From Bacteroidales bacterium (GTDB lineage Bacteria > Bacteroidota > Bacteroidia > Bacteroidales > UBA932), in contig JAGCVJ010000016.1 of assembly GCA_017962375.1 (NCBI GenBank), positions 1 through 64,000 of the forward strand: a DNA stretch of 64,000 nt, written 5' to 3'. A program made the translations under genes and the position numbers. The notes below the pieces were generated by a model that saw only the letters and a program-made list of their open reading frames with translations, had not been told where the DNA came from and did not search any database. Positions 51,027 through 60,592 of this stretch are shown piece after piece; the first letter of the stretch is position 1; each line of letters opens with the position of its first letter.

Positions 51027-54000
51027 TTACTTCAGATTTACTTTCCAATAAATGACAGGAAGCATGGTGACAACCATAATAAGCGAACCAATTCCTCCGG
51101 CGAAAATGGTGACTCCCACAGGCATCCAGAAGGATGAGCCTGCGATTATCATAGGAACAACTCCAACGGCAGTGGTGGCAGTTGTGAGGAATATCGGCAC
51201 CATCCTTCTCTTTCCGGCTTCGTAAGCGGCCATTTTAACGGCCTGGTTATAGGAGGCCTTGTCGTTTCTCCAGTCCGGGTGTTCGTCTGCATATTTGGCT
51301 ACCAGGGAGTTGGCGTGTTCGTATATGAGAATCTGGTTCCTCATTATCATACCCATAAGAGTAATCACTCCAAGTATGGAAGTCAGGCCCAGCAAGCGGT
51401 TCAAAAGTGCCAGGCCAATCAACGTGCCCGGAATCATAAGAGCCAGCGCGGCTATGCAAACCGAGGTAATGCCGAACTTCTTGAAGTTGAACAGCAGGAA
51501 GAAGAAGATAATTATCATCGCGATCAAAACTCCTCCGACAATCTGTGGGAGAGCCTCATTGTCATATTCCAGCTCGCCTCCGGTTTCTGTTCTGACTCCC
51601 TGCGGAACGCTGATTTCTTTTTCCAATATTCTCCTGAGTTTCTTCTCTACGGGGCCGGCGTAAGTGCCCTGGGCGAACTGCGCGGTAACTGTCATGCACC
51701 TTTCTCCCTGGCGGTGATTGATGCGGGATTGGCTCCATTTCGGCTCCACTTTGGCTATCTGCCGGAGGGGAACAGTGGTGTTTGAGCCGGTTGACACTCC
51801 CGAGAGCATAGTTGGCAGAGTGGATATGCCAATGTCGCCGAGACCTGAAAGGGTAAGAGCTGAAGCGTCTTTTATGATAACCGGCACTTGATAGTCATCT
51901 TCCCAAATTTCCCCGGCCTGGATGTCTGAGGTATTGGCGGCCAGCTCTATTGAGGCCAGAGTGCGGTTCACTCCCGCAAGAGAGGAAGCAACAGGGTCCA
52001 GCGTTATATTTGCCACAGGATAAGGCTGAAAATAATCCGTATGAACCCACTCAAGCTCAGGCATCTGGCGCATCCTGTCCATAAGCTGGTCTGCGGCTGC
52101 CTGAAGCGAGTCGATGTCTTCTCCGTAGAATCTGTATTCAAGTTCTTGCACTTCCAGGTAATCCAGCCGCTTGAATCTGATATAAGCCTGCGGGAAGGCT
52201 TCGGAGAAAGCGTTCTGGTATTTATTGAGAAGTTCTATTGTAGCCTTGTCGGACTTGGTGTTGACTATGAGCTGGGCAAAGTTCCTTCCGGCAATCTGGG
52301 GAGCATAGCAGATCATGAATCTTGGAGACGAGCATCCAATGAAGCTGGTAATGCATTTCACTTTCTCGTCTTTCTGGAGGGCTTTCCTCAGCGAATCGGC
52401 TACAAAGCGGGTGTCTTCCAGCCCCTTGCCCTCAGGCAGGAAGATTTCAACGGCGAACTGGTCTCTGTCTGCAAACGGGAACATCCTGATTTTCAGCTTA
52501 GGAATCAGCAGACAGCTCAGCAGGATAATGGCAATTCCACCGATAATGGTAACATACGGCATCCTGAAGGTAAATTCAAGGACTTTCTCGTATATGCTCT
52601 GGACCGTCTTGGTTACAGCGTTTCCTTTGGTGGATATCTTGTCCGGCGTCATAATCCTGGTTTCCAGGAACGGAATCAGAAGTACCGCCAGGAACAAAGA
52701 CACCATAAGATTGATGGTAATTGTAACCGGAAAATCCTCCAGGGCATCGTGGAATGCCCCGGTCATTGTAATAAGCAGCGGATAGAAAATCACGCAGATG
52801 CAGAGCGTTGCAAGCATCATAGGCATGAAATACTGCTTGACTGAAGACAGGGCTGCTTCTTTCGGGCTCTGCCCGTTTCCAAGATATTCCAGATAGCCGT
52901 CAATCACCACAATGGAATTGTCCACCACCATTCCCATTACCACAATCAGAGCCGCAAGAGTGACAATATTCAGTTCAATCCCAACCATATACATTATGGC
53001 AACCGATATGAATGTGCTCAGCGGGATTGTAATGGCGGCCACAATCGCTGAGCGGAGAGGGAAGAGAACCATAATCACCAGAATAATCACAGCCATTGAA
53101 ATGAGCAGGTCCCTGAGAAAATCTCTCACGCTCTTGCCCACAACTTTAGGCTGGTCCGCTATTCTTGTTATTATGACGTCTTCCGGCAGTTCCTCATTGC
53201 GGAAATCAGAAATGAACTTGTCAACTTCTTTTCCGTATTCAACGATGTTGTTGCCAAGATTCATCTCCATTGAGAGCAAAATGCACGGGTGGCCGTCCTG
53301 GCTGATGTAGCTCGAGTTGCTGTCATACTCTCTGACCACTCTTGCTATATCCCTGACTCTTACCGTCTTGCCTGTTGAAGGATCGCTGAAGACGATGAGT
53401 TCCTCAATTTCCTTCTCGGTGTTTTCAGAAGGTTCTATATGAATAGGGGTTACTTGGGATGTGCCGGTTATGCTTCCGCTGACAGTTGTGAGATTCTGGG
53501 TCTTGAGAGCATTCAGGAGCATCTGCTGTCCAATGCCGTATGCCTGAAGCCGCTGGCGGTCTACGTAAACGCTTAGCTGTTCTTGCTGCTGGCCGAATGT
53601 CCTCACATTTGCCACGGACGGTATTCTGCGGAGATTGTCGGAAAGCTTGTCTGTATATTCCTGAAGCTCGCGATAGCTTCTCTGGCTGCTTTCAACAGAT
53701 ATGAGAAGGGCTGACGTATTGCCGAAATCGTCGTTTGTCACAAGAGCCAGCACTCCCGAAGGAAGGCTTGGCTTGAAAGCCTGAAGGCCGTGCTTGATCT
53801 TGCTCCAGACTTCATCTTTATTGTTCACGTCGTCTTTGAGACGGACCATCACAATGCACAGTCCGTTCTGGGAAGTTGAAGTGGTTTTTGCCCTATATAC
53901 TTCCTTGAAAGTGAACAGATAGCGTTCCAGCGGCCTTGCAACCTGCACTTCCACTTCTTCAGACGTGGCTCCCGGATAGACGGCCGCTACCACTCCTTGA

Positions 54001-54143
54001 CGGATAGTGGCGGCAGGGAACTCGTCCTTAGGCATCTGCCTCATTCCGTAAATGCCAAGAACAAACAGTATGGCAATTATCAGAAGCGAAATGGGATAAT
54101 GCTCCAAAGGCCACTTGAACCAGTTTGTCTTCTTGTCTTCCAT
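51027..54143 (-). CDS. RND-family efflux transporter, inner membrane pump
   Basis: 1038 residues, 12 membrane segments in the RND arrangement (one, a large periplasmic loop, six, a second loop, five). HAE-like features: AVYPGATSEEVEVQVARPLE near 51-70, and helix 4 carrying VVMGMVVDNSIVVIDGYLE, with the paired Asp replaced by a single one. It pumps lipophilic compounds or drugs out with the MFP and TolC partners. The substrate is not evident. The gene order MFP-RND-TolC is the usual one for Bacteroidetes. Confidence 0.9.
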   Translation of the reverse strand: MEDKKTNWFKWPLEHYPISLLIIAILFVLGIYGMRQMPKDEFPAATIRQGVVAAVYPGATSEEVEVQVARPLERYLFTFKEVYRAKTTSTSQNGLCIVMVRLKDDVNNKDEVWSKIKHGLQAFKPSLPSGVLALVTNDDFGNTSALLISVESSQRSYRELQEYTDKLSDNLRRIPSVANVRTFGQQQEQLSVYVDRQRLQAYGIGQQMLLNALKTQNLTTVSGSITGTSQVTPIHIEPSENTEKEIEELIVFSDPSTGKTVRVRDIARVVREYDSNSSYISQDGHPCILLSMEMNLGNNIVEYGKEVDKFISDFRNEELPEDVIITRIADQPKVVGKSVRDFLRDLLISMAVIILVIMVLFPLRSAIVAAITIPLSTFISVAIMYMVGIELNIVTLAALIVVMGMVVDNSIVVIDGYLEYLGNGQSPKEAALSSVKQYFMPMMLATLCICVIFYPLLITMTGAFHDALEDFPVTITINLMVSLFLAVLLIPFLETRIMTPDKISTKGNAVTKTVQSIYEKVLEFTFRMPYVTIIGGIAIILLSCLLIPKLKIRMFPFADRDQFAVEIFLPEGKGLEDTRFVADSLRKALQKDEKVKCITSFIGCSSPRFMICYAPQIAGRNFAQLIVNTKSDKATIELLNKYQNAFSEAFPQAYIRFKRLDYLEVQELEYRFYGEDIDSLQAAADQLMDRMRQMPELEWVHTDYFQPYPVANITLDPVASSLAGVNRTLASIELAANTSDIQAGEIWEDDYQVPVIIKDASALTLSGLGDIGISTLPTMLSGVSTGSNTTVPLRQIAKVEPKWSQSRINHRQGERCMTVTAQFAQGTYAGPVEKKLRRILEKEISVPQGVRTETGGELEYDNEALPQIVGGVLIAMIIIFFFLLFNFKKFGITSVCIAALALMIPGTLIGLALLNRLLGLTSILGVITLMGMIMRNQILIYEHANSLVAKYADEHPDWRNDKASYNQAVKMAAYEAGKRRMVPIFLTTATTAVGVVPMIIAGSSFWMPVGVTIFAGGIGSLIMVVTMLPVIYWKVNLK

Positions 54144-54145
54144 AG

Positions 54146-55159
54146 CTAGTAAATAACCTTTGACCCTTCTCCGAGTTTCTGGTATCCCTCAGTAACTATA
54201 AGGGTTCCTTCATATATTCCGTCTTCTATAATGATGTCATTGCCTGATACTTGACCTGTCTTGACATTTGTGCGGTGAGCAGTGCTGTCCTGGCTTATCG
54301 TCCACACAAAAGCGCTTCCGTCTGTCCTTTTCTGGACGGCGGATACCGGAACGCACAATGCTCCGCTTTGGCCCAGGCTGTTGAAGCTGACGCTTGCCAC
54401 CATTCCGGGCAGGAGTTTTCCTCCCGGATTCTGCACGCTAATCCTTATGTCGTATGTGCGGGTGAGCATATCGGCCTGCACTCCTTTTTCTATCTTCCCT
54501 CCGTCGAATGTCATATCTATCGCATCAACTCTAACTGAAGAAGGAGTATTCTCCGCGATGGATGATATCTCTGCATCAGGAACAGATACCTTTACTTTAA
54601 CCTTGCTGATATCCAGGATAGTGGCAACGGTCTGAGATGGCAGAGCGGTTTCTCCTGCATTAATGCTGACCTTTCCTGTGATTCCGTTGACAGGGGCGGT
54701 GAGGGAGCAGTCTGCAAGGTTCTTTCTTGCTATCTGCAGCTGGGACTTGGCCTGGGTCACCTTGCTCTGCACTTCTACCCATTTGACTTCGGGAAGTGAG
54801 CCGTTTTCGTGAAGCATTCCATATCGCTGAAGAGCGTCATTTGCCTGTTGCATACCAGCTTCAGCTCCGATGAGAAAGTTTCTTGCCTGGGTATCGTCCA
54901 TTACGGCAATCAGCTGGCCTCTCCTGACCGGCTGTCCTTCTGTTACATACACTCTGGTAACCATTCCCATGGACGTGAAGCTGACAGCCGTGGCCTGGTT
55001 TTCCTCAACGGTACCGACATAAGTCTTCTGGAAATTGTTTCCTGCAGGAGACAATGCTTCAGCCTTCACTCTTATGGGCAGAGCTTTCTTCTGTTTGCCG
55101 TTATCCGAACAGCCGCAAAGGACGGCGGCTGCCAGCAATGCTGCGATAAACTTTCTCAT
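54146..55159 (-). CDS. Efflux periplasmic adaptor (membrane fusion) lipoprotein
   Basis: 337 residues. Lipobox LCGCS (Cys near 17), a lipoyl-like hairpin (VYVTEGQPVRRGQLIAVMDD; LTAPVNGITGKVSINAGE), a helical hairpin between them and a beta-barrel part. It links the RND pump to TolC across the periplasm. First gene of the efflux operon; its stop is 2 nt before the RND start. The region just upstream has no clear promoter. Confidence 0.9.
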   Translation of the reverse strand: MRKFIAALLAAAVLCGCSDNGKQKKALPIRVKAEALSPAGNNFQKTYVGTVEENQATAVSFTSMGMVTRVYVTEGQPVRRGQLIAVMDDTQARNFLIGAEAGMQQANDALQRYGMLHENGSLPEVKWVEVQSKVTQAKSQLQIARKNLADCSLTAPVNGITGKVSINAGETALPSQTVATILDISKVKVKVSVPDAEISSIAENTPSSVRVDAIDMTFDGGKIEKGVQADMLTRTYDIRISVQNPGGKLLPGMVASVSFNSLGQSGALCVPVSAVQKRTDGSAFVWTISQDSTAHRTNVKTGQVSGNDIIIEDGIYEGTLIVTEGYQKLGEGSKVIY

Positions 55160-55205
55160 ATTCTTTATATAAACTTTGTAAAGTTAAGAGAAATTCAGGA
55201 TAAAT

Positions 55206-55234
55206 AAAAAGGGGAGACGGTTTTCCATCTCCCC
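55206..55234 (-). terminator. Rho-independent terminator after rpmE2
   Basis: On the minus strand GGGGAGATGG-AAAA-CCGTCTCCCC forms a 10-bp stem (one GU) with a 4-base loop, followed by TTTTTATTT. It is the clearest terminator in the window. It lies between the L31 stop and the efflux operon start. Confidence 0.85.
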
Positions 55235-55254
55235 CTTAATTTACCTAGGCTCTG

Positions 55255-55500
55255 TTACTTTTTCTTGTAACGGCTGTAGAACTTGTCAACGCGGCCGGCT
55301 GTATCAACGAGCTTCATCTTGCCAGTGTAGAACGGGTGAGATGAGCTTGAGATTTCTACCTTTACCAAAGGGTAGGTCTGGCCGTCTATTTCAATTGTCT
55401 CCTTGGTAGCCTCACAGCTGCGTGTGATGAATACCTCTTCATTAGACATATCCTTGAAAGCTACAAGTCGGTAGGTTTCGGGATGTATAGACTTTTTCAT
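55255..55500 (-). CDS. rpmE2: 50S ribosomal protein L31 type B
   Basis: 81 residues from the ATG at 55500; a TTG two codons upstream is rejected. [47 protein letters not shown] are typical for type B, which lacks the four zinc Cys. Zinc-independent L31 is often made under zinc limitation; here it has its own promoter and terminator and is likely the main copy. Confidence 0.95.
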   Translation of the reverse strand: MKKSIHPETYRLVAFKDMSNEEVFITRSCEATKETIEIDGQTYPLVKVEISSSSHPFYTGKMKLVDTAGRVDKFYSRYKKK

Positions 55501-55526
55501 TTGCAAATGTGTTTAAAATCGGGGTG

Positions 55527-55556
55527 CAAATATAATACTTTTGGCGCAATATCAAA
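55527..55556 (-). promoter_or_regulatory. Promoter of rpmE2
   Basis: Minus-strand TTTG (55553-55556) and TATATTTG (55527-55534) are separated by 18 nt, slightly shorter than the usual 19-21. The leader is about 25 nt. Confidence 0.6.
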
Positions 55557-55565
55557 ATTTTACGG

Positions 55566-56369
55566 CTAATTTCTGCTCTGAAGGCGTGAAAGAAGCCTCA
55601 AAATCTCAAGATAAAGCCATACCAGAGTAACCATAAGGCCAAAAGCGGCATACCATTCCATAAACTTAGGAGCTCCCATCTGGCTGCCCTTGACTATCAG
55701 GTCGAAGTCCTGCATCAGGGAGAAGGCCGCAATGCCTACAATTATAAGGTTTATCACGATGGCCAGGATGCTGTTTCCGAAGAACAGATTGTAGAACTGG
55801 CCGTCTCTTCCGCCGAACAGGGCCACGCAGATGCCGATGGCGTAGAACACCAGAACGGAAATCAGGGCCACTTTGAGTATCCTGTTGAATTTGTCGTTGA
55901 CCTTGATGGCGCCGGTGCGGTAGAGGATCAGCATCACGAATGTGGTGATAACCGTAAGCAGTATGGCTCCGGTTATCAGGCTGGAGATGCCGTTAGGGTC
56001 AACCGCAACGCCTCTTGCCTGTGCCCTTTCTATGGCGTAGCCGTTGTAGACGGCTGAAATGCAGCCAAGCGCAAATCCCTCGGCAACAGCGTATATAGGG
56101 GAAAGATAAGGAGCGGTCTTAGGCTTGAAAGTAATGATCATAGCCAGTATGAAACCCACAATGACGCCTCCCATCAGATACCACATCGGCGAGGAAGGGT
56201 TGATGGAACTGTTGGTTACTGTCCAGCTGTAGGCGGCGGCAACAAGCAGCATTACAAGCAGAAGGGCGGTCTTGGCAATGGAGCCCTTGATGGTCATGCA
56301 TTCGCTGTCCTGAATAATCACTTGACCTTCAGGCAACTCGAACTTCTTTTCCTGCAATATCGGATTCAT
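55566..56369 (-). CDS. Bax inhibitor-1 / YccA family membrane protein
   Basis: 267 residues, seven membrane segments. The TMBIM/BI-1 pattern is seen from about 25 on: TALLLVMLLVAAAYSW, YLMGGVIVGFILAMII, PYLSPIYAVAEGFALGCISAVY, and the late QDFDLIVKGSQMGAPKFMEWYAAFGLMVTLVWLYLEILRLL. In this group the aspartates of the late helices form a pH-sensitive calcium leak site. The bacterial role is not settled. It is 20 nt behind the DUF1343 gene, so the three genes glmM, DUF1343 and this one may be co-transcribed. Confidence 0.88.
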   Translation of the reverse strand: MNPILQEKKFELPEGQVIIQDSECMTIKGSIAKTALLLVMLLVAAAYSWTVTNSSINPSSPMWYLMGGVIVGFILAMIITFKPKTAPYLSPIYAVAEGFALGCISAVYNGYAIERAQARGVAVDPNGISSLITGAILLTVITTFVMLILYRTGAIKVNDKFNRILKVALISVLVFYAIGICVALFGGRDGQFYNLFFGNSILAIVINLIIVGIAAFSLMQDFDLIVKGSQMGAPKFMEWYAAFGLMVTLVWLYLEILRLLSRLQSRN

Positions 56370-56389
56370 TTCTCGTGTGTTTTACGTTT

Positions 56390-57538
56390 CTATTTTATTC
56401 TGAACAGAGGCTCGTCTTCGTAGAGGAGGCTCTTCTTGGTTTTCTTTATCCACTTCTGCTCTTCAACCTTTATGTGCTCGCGGGTTTCATCCCATCCGGC
56501 TTTTCCTTCAACAAAATCCAGGAGTTCCTTGTCGCCGAGCAGCATCTCTATCAGGCTCTTGTCCTTGCCTTTCTCCTTTTCAAGGAAACGGAAAGAAGGG
56601 CAGGCGTCGCTTACGCAGCGGACAAGACGCAAGGAGTGTGCCAAAGAATTGTACTGGCTCTCAGGCGTGAGAAGCAGCTGGTAGCCGAAGCATCTCTCGT
56701 GAGAATAGCGGCCGCCGATAGGGGTGAAAGAAGCCCAGCGGGCATAGACTCCCTCATCGTGGAACAAAGGATTGTCTTCCAGGGTAATGCCTTCCATGAA
56801 CGGGGCACCGAAAAGCTCGTATGGGCGAGTAGTGCCTTCTCCAGGGGTTACGTTGGTGCCTCTCCAAAGATACTGGCCGCTGTAGAAAGAATCGGTGAAG
56901 AAACCGCCGAAATCGCTGCTCATAGGAATGGTCCATCCCATAACCAGTTTGCCTACAGGAGAAACATTGGCGGAAATGATGTGCAGGGGGAACTTGGCGT
57001 TCATTCTGCCATAGAGATAGTAGGCGAGTTCTCCCAGAGTCATTCCGTACCTGTGAGGAATTCCTTCTATCCCGATATGGGAGCGGTAACCTGCTCTGAG
57101 GGCAGTGCCTTCCACCTGCCTTCCGGCCGGATTGGGCCTGTCGACAATGTAAACGGGCAGTTCGGCATTCCTCTCGTGAAGGAAATAAATCAGTGCTGCA
57201 ATGAGGTTTGTGGCGCCAAAATAGCGGCATCCCGCATCCTGAAGCTCCACCACAACAGCGTCTGCAGAGGCAAAATCATCTTCAGAGAAAAGGAAGGAGC
57301 CGTCTTTTGCCAGGCTTATAGTGTTGAACGGAACACTCGCGCTCAGAGGATGTTCAGAAAGGCCGTCACCCGGAGGAACCATCACGCAGGAGAGGTTTCC
57401 TCTGGAGAAGAAGCCCTCGAACAAATACTGCCGAGAGTGCGGATTCCAGGACGACTGGTTGCAGATGACCATAATGCGGCCCTTGTGAAGGTACAGGTCT
57501 TCCTGGCGGAATATGTCACTCGTGCGGAATGAAAACAT
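56390..57538 (-). CDS. DUF1343 (NamZ/GH171-like) protein without signal peptide
   Basis: 382 residues. DUF1343 motifs: VELQDAGCRYFGAT (97-110), YIVDRPNPAGRQVEGTAL and GIPHRYGMTLGELAYYLYG, then NVTPGEGTTRPYELFGAPFM. Characterised members are exo-beta-N-acetylmuramidases that release MurNAc from peptidoglycan ends. Two points are odd: there is no signal peptide, and the usual FGPEHG motif reads VPPGDG (about 54-59), so a key acid residue seems replaced. It follows glmM by 3 nt. It could be a cytoplasmic recycling enzyme, a degenerate paralogue or a binding protein. Confidence 0.75.
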   Translation of the reverse strand: MFSFRTSDIFRQEDLYLHKGRIMVICNQSSWNPHSRQYLFEGFFSRGNLSCVMVPPGDGLSEHPLSASVPFNTISLAKDGSFLFSEDDFASADAVVVELQDAGCRYFGATNLIAALIYFLHERNAELPVYIVDRPNPAGRQVEGTALRAGYRSHIGIEGIPHRYGMTLGELAYYLYGRMNAKFPLHIISANVSPVGKLVMGWTIPMSSDFGGFFTDSFYSGQYLWRGTNVTPGEGTTRPYELFGAPFMEGITLEDNPLFHDEGVYARWASFTPIGGRYSHERCFGYQLLLTPESQYNSLAHSLRLVRCVSDACPSFRFLEKEKGKDKSLIEMLLGDKELLDFVEGKAGWDETREHIKVEEQKWIKKTKKSLLYEDEPLFRIK

Positions 57539-57541
57539 GGC

Positions 57542-58933
57542 TTATCCCTTGATAACAGAATCTACAAGCTTGATTATTGTACCGGCCAGATCTTCGGCGC
57601 TTTCCTTGTCAGGAGCCTCGCAGTAGAGGCGGATAATAGGCTCGGTGTTGGATTTGCGCAGCTGAGCCCAGCTCCTTTTCTGCTCGAAGTCTATCTTCAC
57701 GCCGTCAATGGTCAGAGGATTGAGGTCTTTATAGGTTTCTGCAACCTTGGCGAGTATGCTGTCAACCATCTTAGGATCGGAAACCTCTATCCTGTTCTTG
57801 GAGATGTAATACTGCGGATAAGAATCGCGGAGCTGAGTCATTTTCAGCTTCTTGTGAGCCAAGTTGCTCAAGAACAGAGCCACACCCATATAGGCGTCTC
57901 TGCCGTGGTGAAGGCCAGGATAGATCACCCCTCCGTTGCCTTCTCCGCCTATTACGGCGCCCACTTCGTGCATCTTGGTGGTAACGTTAACTTCACCCAC
58001 AGCGGCAGGATAGTAATTCTGGCCGGCAGCCTCGGTCACGTCTCGAAGAGCCCTGGTGGAAGAGAGATTTGACACAGTAGGGCCCGGATTCTTTTCCAGA
58101 ACGTATGAAGCAACGCTTACAAGGGTGTATTCCTCGCCGAACGGAGTGCCGTCTTCGCAGATGAAAGCCAGTCTGTCCACATCCGGATCCACAGAGATTC
58201 CAAGATTAGCGCCGCTGTTTTTCACTGTCTGCGAAAGATCTACAAGATTTGCAGGAAGCGGTTCAGGGTTGTGGGCAAAGTTTCCCGTAGGCTCGCAGTT
58301 GAGCTTTATGCACTCAACGCCCAGCTTTTCCAGAAGGATAGGCATTGTGATTCCGCCAACGGAATTGATGGCATCCAGAACTGCCTTGAAACCGGCATTC
58401 TTTATAGCCTCCCTGTCAACCAGAGGGTCGGCCAGCACAGCCTCTATATGAGCCATAGTGAAGTCTTTCTCAGCGATTTTGCCAAGCGAGTCCACATCCA
58501 CGAAGGTGAAATCTTCCTTTTCGGCAAATTCCAGCATCCTGGCACCGTCTTCCGCCGTCAGGAACTCTCCTTTCTCGTTGAGAAGCTTGAGGGCGTTCCA
58601 CTGCCTCGGATTATGAGATGCTGTAAGAATTATTCCGCCGTCTGCCTTCTCGAATGTAACAGCCATTTCCGTGGTAGGGGTGGAGGCCAGGCCGACATCC
58701 ACTACATCCACGCCGCAAGAGAGCAGCGCACCGCAAACAACATTGCGTACCATTGTTCCGCTCAGTCGGGCGTCTCTTCCCACAACCACCTTGCACCTTT
58801 TGCCTGGATACTTGTTTTTCAGCCAAGTGCAATAGGCTGAAGCGAATTTTACAATGTCCAAAGGAGTTAGGGCTTCTCCGATATTTCCGCCGATAGTGCC
58901 CCTGATTCCGGATATAGATTTTATTAGAGTCAT
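57542..58933 (-). CDS. glmM: Phosphoglucosamine mutase
   Basis: 463 residues from the ATG at 58933; an upstream ATG would precede the promoter box. Alpha-D-phosphohexomutase fold: ISGIRGTIGG near 7-16, the phosphoserine Ser106 in TASHNP, metal motif DPDVDRLA near 245 and GGEGNGGVIYPG. It converts GlcN-6-P to GlcN-1-P for UDP-GlcNAc. It could also be an alpha-phosphohexomutase for other sugars, but the motifs fit GlmM. First gene of the unit with DUF1343 and BI-1. Confidence 0.88.
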   Translation of the reverse strand: MTLIKSISGIRGTIGGNIGEALTPLDIVKFASAYCTWLKNKYPGKRCKVVVGRDARLSGTMVRNVVCGALLSCGVDVVDVGLASTPTTEMAVTFEKADGGIILTASHNPRQWNALKLLNEKGEFLTAEDGARMLEFAEKEDFTFVDVDSLGKIAEKDFTMAHIEAVLADPLVDREAIKNAGFKAVLDAINSVGGITMPILLEKLGVECIKLNCEPTGNFAHNPEPLPANLVDLSQTVKNSGANLGISVDPDVDRLAFICEDGTPFGEEYTLVSVASYVLEKNPGPTVSNLSSTRALRDVTEAAGQNYYPAAVGEVNVTTKMHEVGAVIGGEGNGGVIYPGLHHGRDAYMGVALFLSNLAHKKLKMTQLRDSYPQYYISKNRIEVSDPKMVDSILAKVAETYKDLNPLTIDGVKIDFEQKRSWAQLRKSNTEPIIRLYCEAPDKESAEDLAGTIIKLVDSVIKG

Positions 58934-58952
58934 AACTATTCTTTTGAGCGCA

Positions 58953-58960
58953 CAAAAATA
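58953..58960 (-). promoter_or_regulatory. -7 box of glmM
   Basis: Minus-strand TATTTTTG fits TAnnTTTG, 19 nt before the ATG at 58933. It lies just behind the terminator of the preceding operon. Confidence 0.5.
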
Positions 58961-58975
58961 CGAAATAACAAGTGA

Positions 58976-59008
58976 AATAAAAAGAGCAGACTCATGAGCC
59001 TGCTCTTT
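58976..59008 (-). terminator. Rho-independent terminator of the methylmalonyl-CoA decarboxylase operon
   Basis: AAAGAGCAG (58981-58989) and CTGCTCTTT (59000-59008) form a perfect 9-bp stem with a 10-base loop; on the minus strand it is followed by TTATTT. It stands between the decarboxylase beta-subunit stop and the glmM promoter. Confidence 0.8.
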
Positions 59009-59030
59009 CAAAAAGTCAATCCGGGCTATT

Positions 59031-60182
59031 TTAGCTCAAGAATCCGAGAAGGATACCGGCAGCAACTGCACTTCCGATAACGCCGGCCACGTTAGGACCC
59101 ATAGCGTGCATCAGAAGGAAGTTGGTAGGGTCGTACTTCAAGCCCTGGACGTATGAAACTCTCGCTGAGTCAGGAACTGCAGAAACGCCTGAGTTGCCGA
59201 TGAGCGGGTTGAGTTTCTTGCCTTCCTTGAGGAAGAGGTTCAGGATCTTGCAGAAAAGCACTCCTGCAAAGGTTGCCACGATGAATGAAGCGGCACCCAG
59301 GGCGAAAATCATAATGGATTTGCCCTGCAGGAACTTGTCTGCCTGAGTTGAGCAGCCTACGGTAACTCCGATTAGGATAACCACAATATCGTTCAGAGGA
59401 CCTCTGGCGGTCTCAGCGAGTCTTCTGGTAACGCCGCTCTCCTTGAGCAAGTTACCGAAGAACAGCATACCCAGCAGAGGAATGCCTGAAGGAACGATGA
59501 AAGCGGTGATCAAGAATCCCACGATAGGGAAGACTATCTTCTCCTGCTGAGAAACTGGTCTCGGAGCAGCCATTCTGATAAGCCTTTCCTTCTTGGTGGT
59601 GAGCAGTCTCATGATAGGAGGCTGGATCACAGGAACCAGAGCCATGTAAGAGTAAGCCGAAACCGAAATGGCGCCAATCAAATCCGGAGCCAGCTTTCCT
59701 GAAAGGAAGATGGCTGTTGGACCGTCTGCGCCGCCGATGATTCCGATTGCACCGGCTTCTGCAGGAGTGAATCCCAGAGCCAGGGCGCCTGCGTATGCGG
59801 CAAAGATGCCGAACTGGGCAGCGGCTCCAACAAGCAGAAGCTTAGGGTTGGAGATCAGGGCGGAAAAGTCTGTCATAGCGCCAATTCCAAGGAAGATCAA
59901 AGGAGGGTAGAAACCTCTCCTTACTCCCTGGTAAAGGATGTTAAGCACAGAACCGTCCTCATAAATGCCCACCTGCATTCCCGGGAAAAGAGGGATGTTG
60001 CCGATGATCATGCCGAATCCGATAGGAATCAGCAGCAGCGGCTCCCAATCCTTCTTTATGGCCAGGTAAATGAACAGCAGGCCAATGAGGATCATCACGA
60101 TGTGGCCGAAGGTCACATTCGCGAATCCCGTATAATTGAAGAACTGGTAGAGGTTCTCCGCAATATTAGACTTGAGAATCAT
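59031..60182 (-). CDS. Sodium-pumping decarboxylase beta subunit (OadB/MmdB type)
   Basis: 383 residues, about 9-11 membrane segments. Family motifs: GIGAMTDFSALISNPKLLL, GIIGGADGPTAIFLSGKLAP with the essential Asp in the re-entrant loop, GNLLKESGVTRRLAET and the C-terminal GPNVAGVIGSAVAAG. It couples decarboxylation of carboxybiotin to sodium export. It is the last gene of the operon, downstream of the biotin carrier. Confidence 0.92.
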   Translation of the reverse strand: MILKSNIAENLYQFFNYTGFANVTFGHIVMILIGLLFIYLAIKKDWEPLLLIPIGFGMIIGNIPLFPGMQVGIYEDGSVLNILYQGVRRGFYPPLIFLGIGAMTDFSALISNPKLLLVGAAAQFGIFAAYAGALALGFTPAEAGAIGIIGGADGPTAIFLSGKLAPDLIGAISVSAYSYMALVPVIQPPIMRLLTTKKERLIRMAAPRPVSQQEKIVFPIVGFLITAFIVPSGIPLLGMLFFGNLLKESGVTRRLAETARGPLNDIVVILIGVTVGCSTQADKFLQGKSIMIFALGAASFIVATFAGVLFCKILNLFLKEGKKLNPLIGNSGVSAVPDSARVSYVQGLKYDPTNFLLMHAMGPNVAGVIGSAVAAGILLGFLS

Positions 60183-60192
60183 AATCTGCAGA

Positions 60193-60564
60193 TTATCCGA
60201 TAACTACAAGTACGTCACCCTCGAGAACGGAGTCGCTCTTCTTAACCTTGATTTCCTTGATAACGCCGTCTGCGGTAGCTTCGATGACATTCTCCATTTT
60301 CATTGCCTCGAGAACTACAACCTTGTCGCCTTTCTTTACGGAATCGCCTTCCTTTACTGCCACGTCCAGGATAACTCCAGGAAGCGGAGAAGTAACCTTT
60401 GCGCCGCCTGCGGAAGCAGGAGCGCTTGGAGCTGAAGCCTTAGGGGCAGCAGCTGGAGCGGCGGCCTGTACAGGGGCTGCGCTAACATTAGTGATTGTAC
60501 CGCCAACTTCTTCTATTTCAACTTTGTACTCGTTGCCGTTGACTTTGATTTTATATTCTTTCAT
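60193..60564 (-). CDS. Biotin carrier protein (decarboxylase gamma subunit)
   Basis: 123 residues. A short N-terminal part, an Ala/Pro-rich linker (about 28-55) and a biotinyl domain with the biotinylation site Lys89 in VLEAMKMEN. It carries the carboxyl group from the carboxyltransferase to the beta subunit. Gaps of 10 and 28 nt connect it to its neighbours. Confidence 0.92.
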   Translation of the reverse strand: MKEYKIKVNGNEYKVEIEEVGGTITNVSAAPVQAAAPAAAPKASAPSAPASAGGAKVTSPLPGVILDVAVKEGDSVKKGDKVVVLEAMKMENVIEATADGVIKEIKVKKSDSVLEGDVLVVIG

Positions 60565-60592
60565 GGTTGTATGATTTATCTGTTAGTTGTTG

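Noticed and set aside
58934-59011. Upstream start for glmM
   Set aside because: It would lie upstream of the -7 box and run through the terminator; the ATG at 58933 aligns with GlmM proteins.
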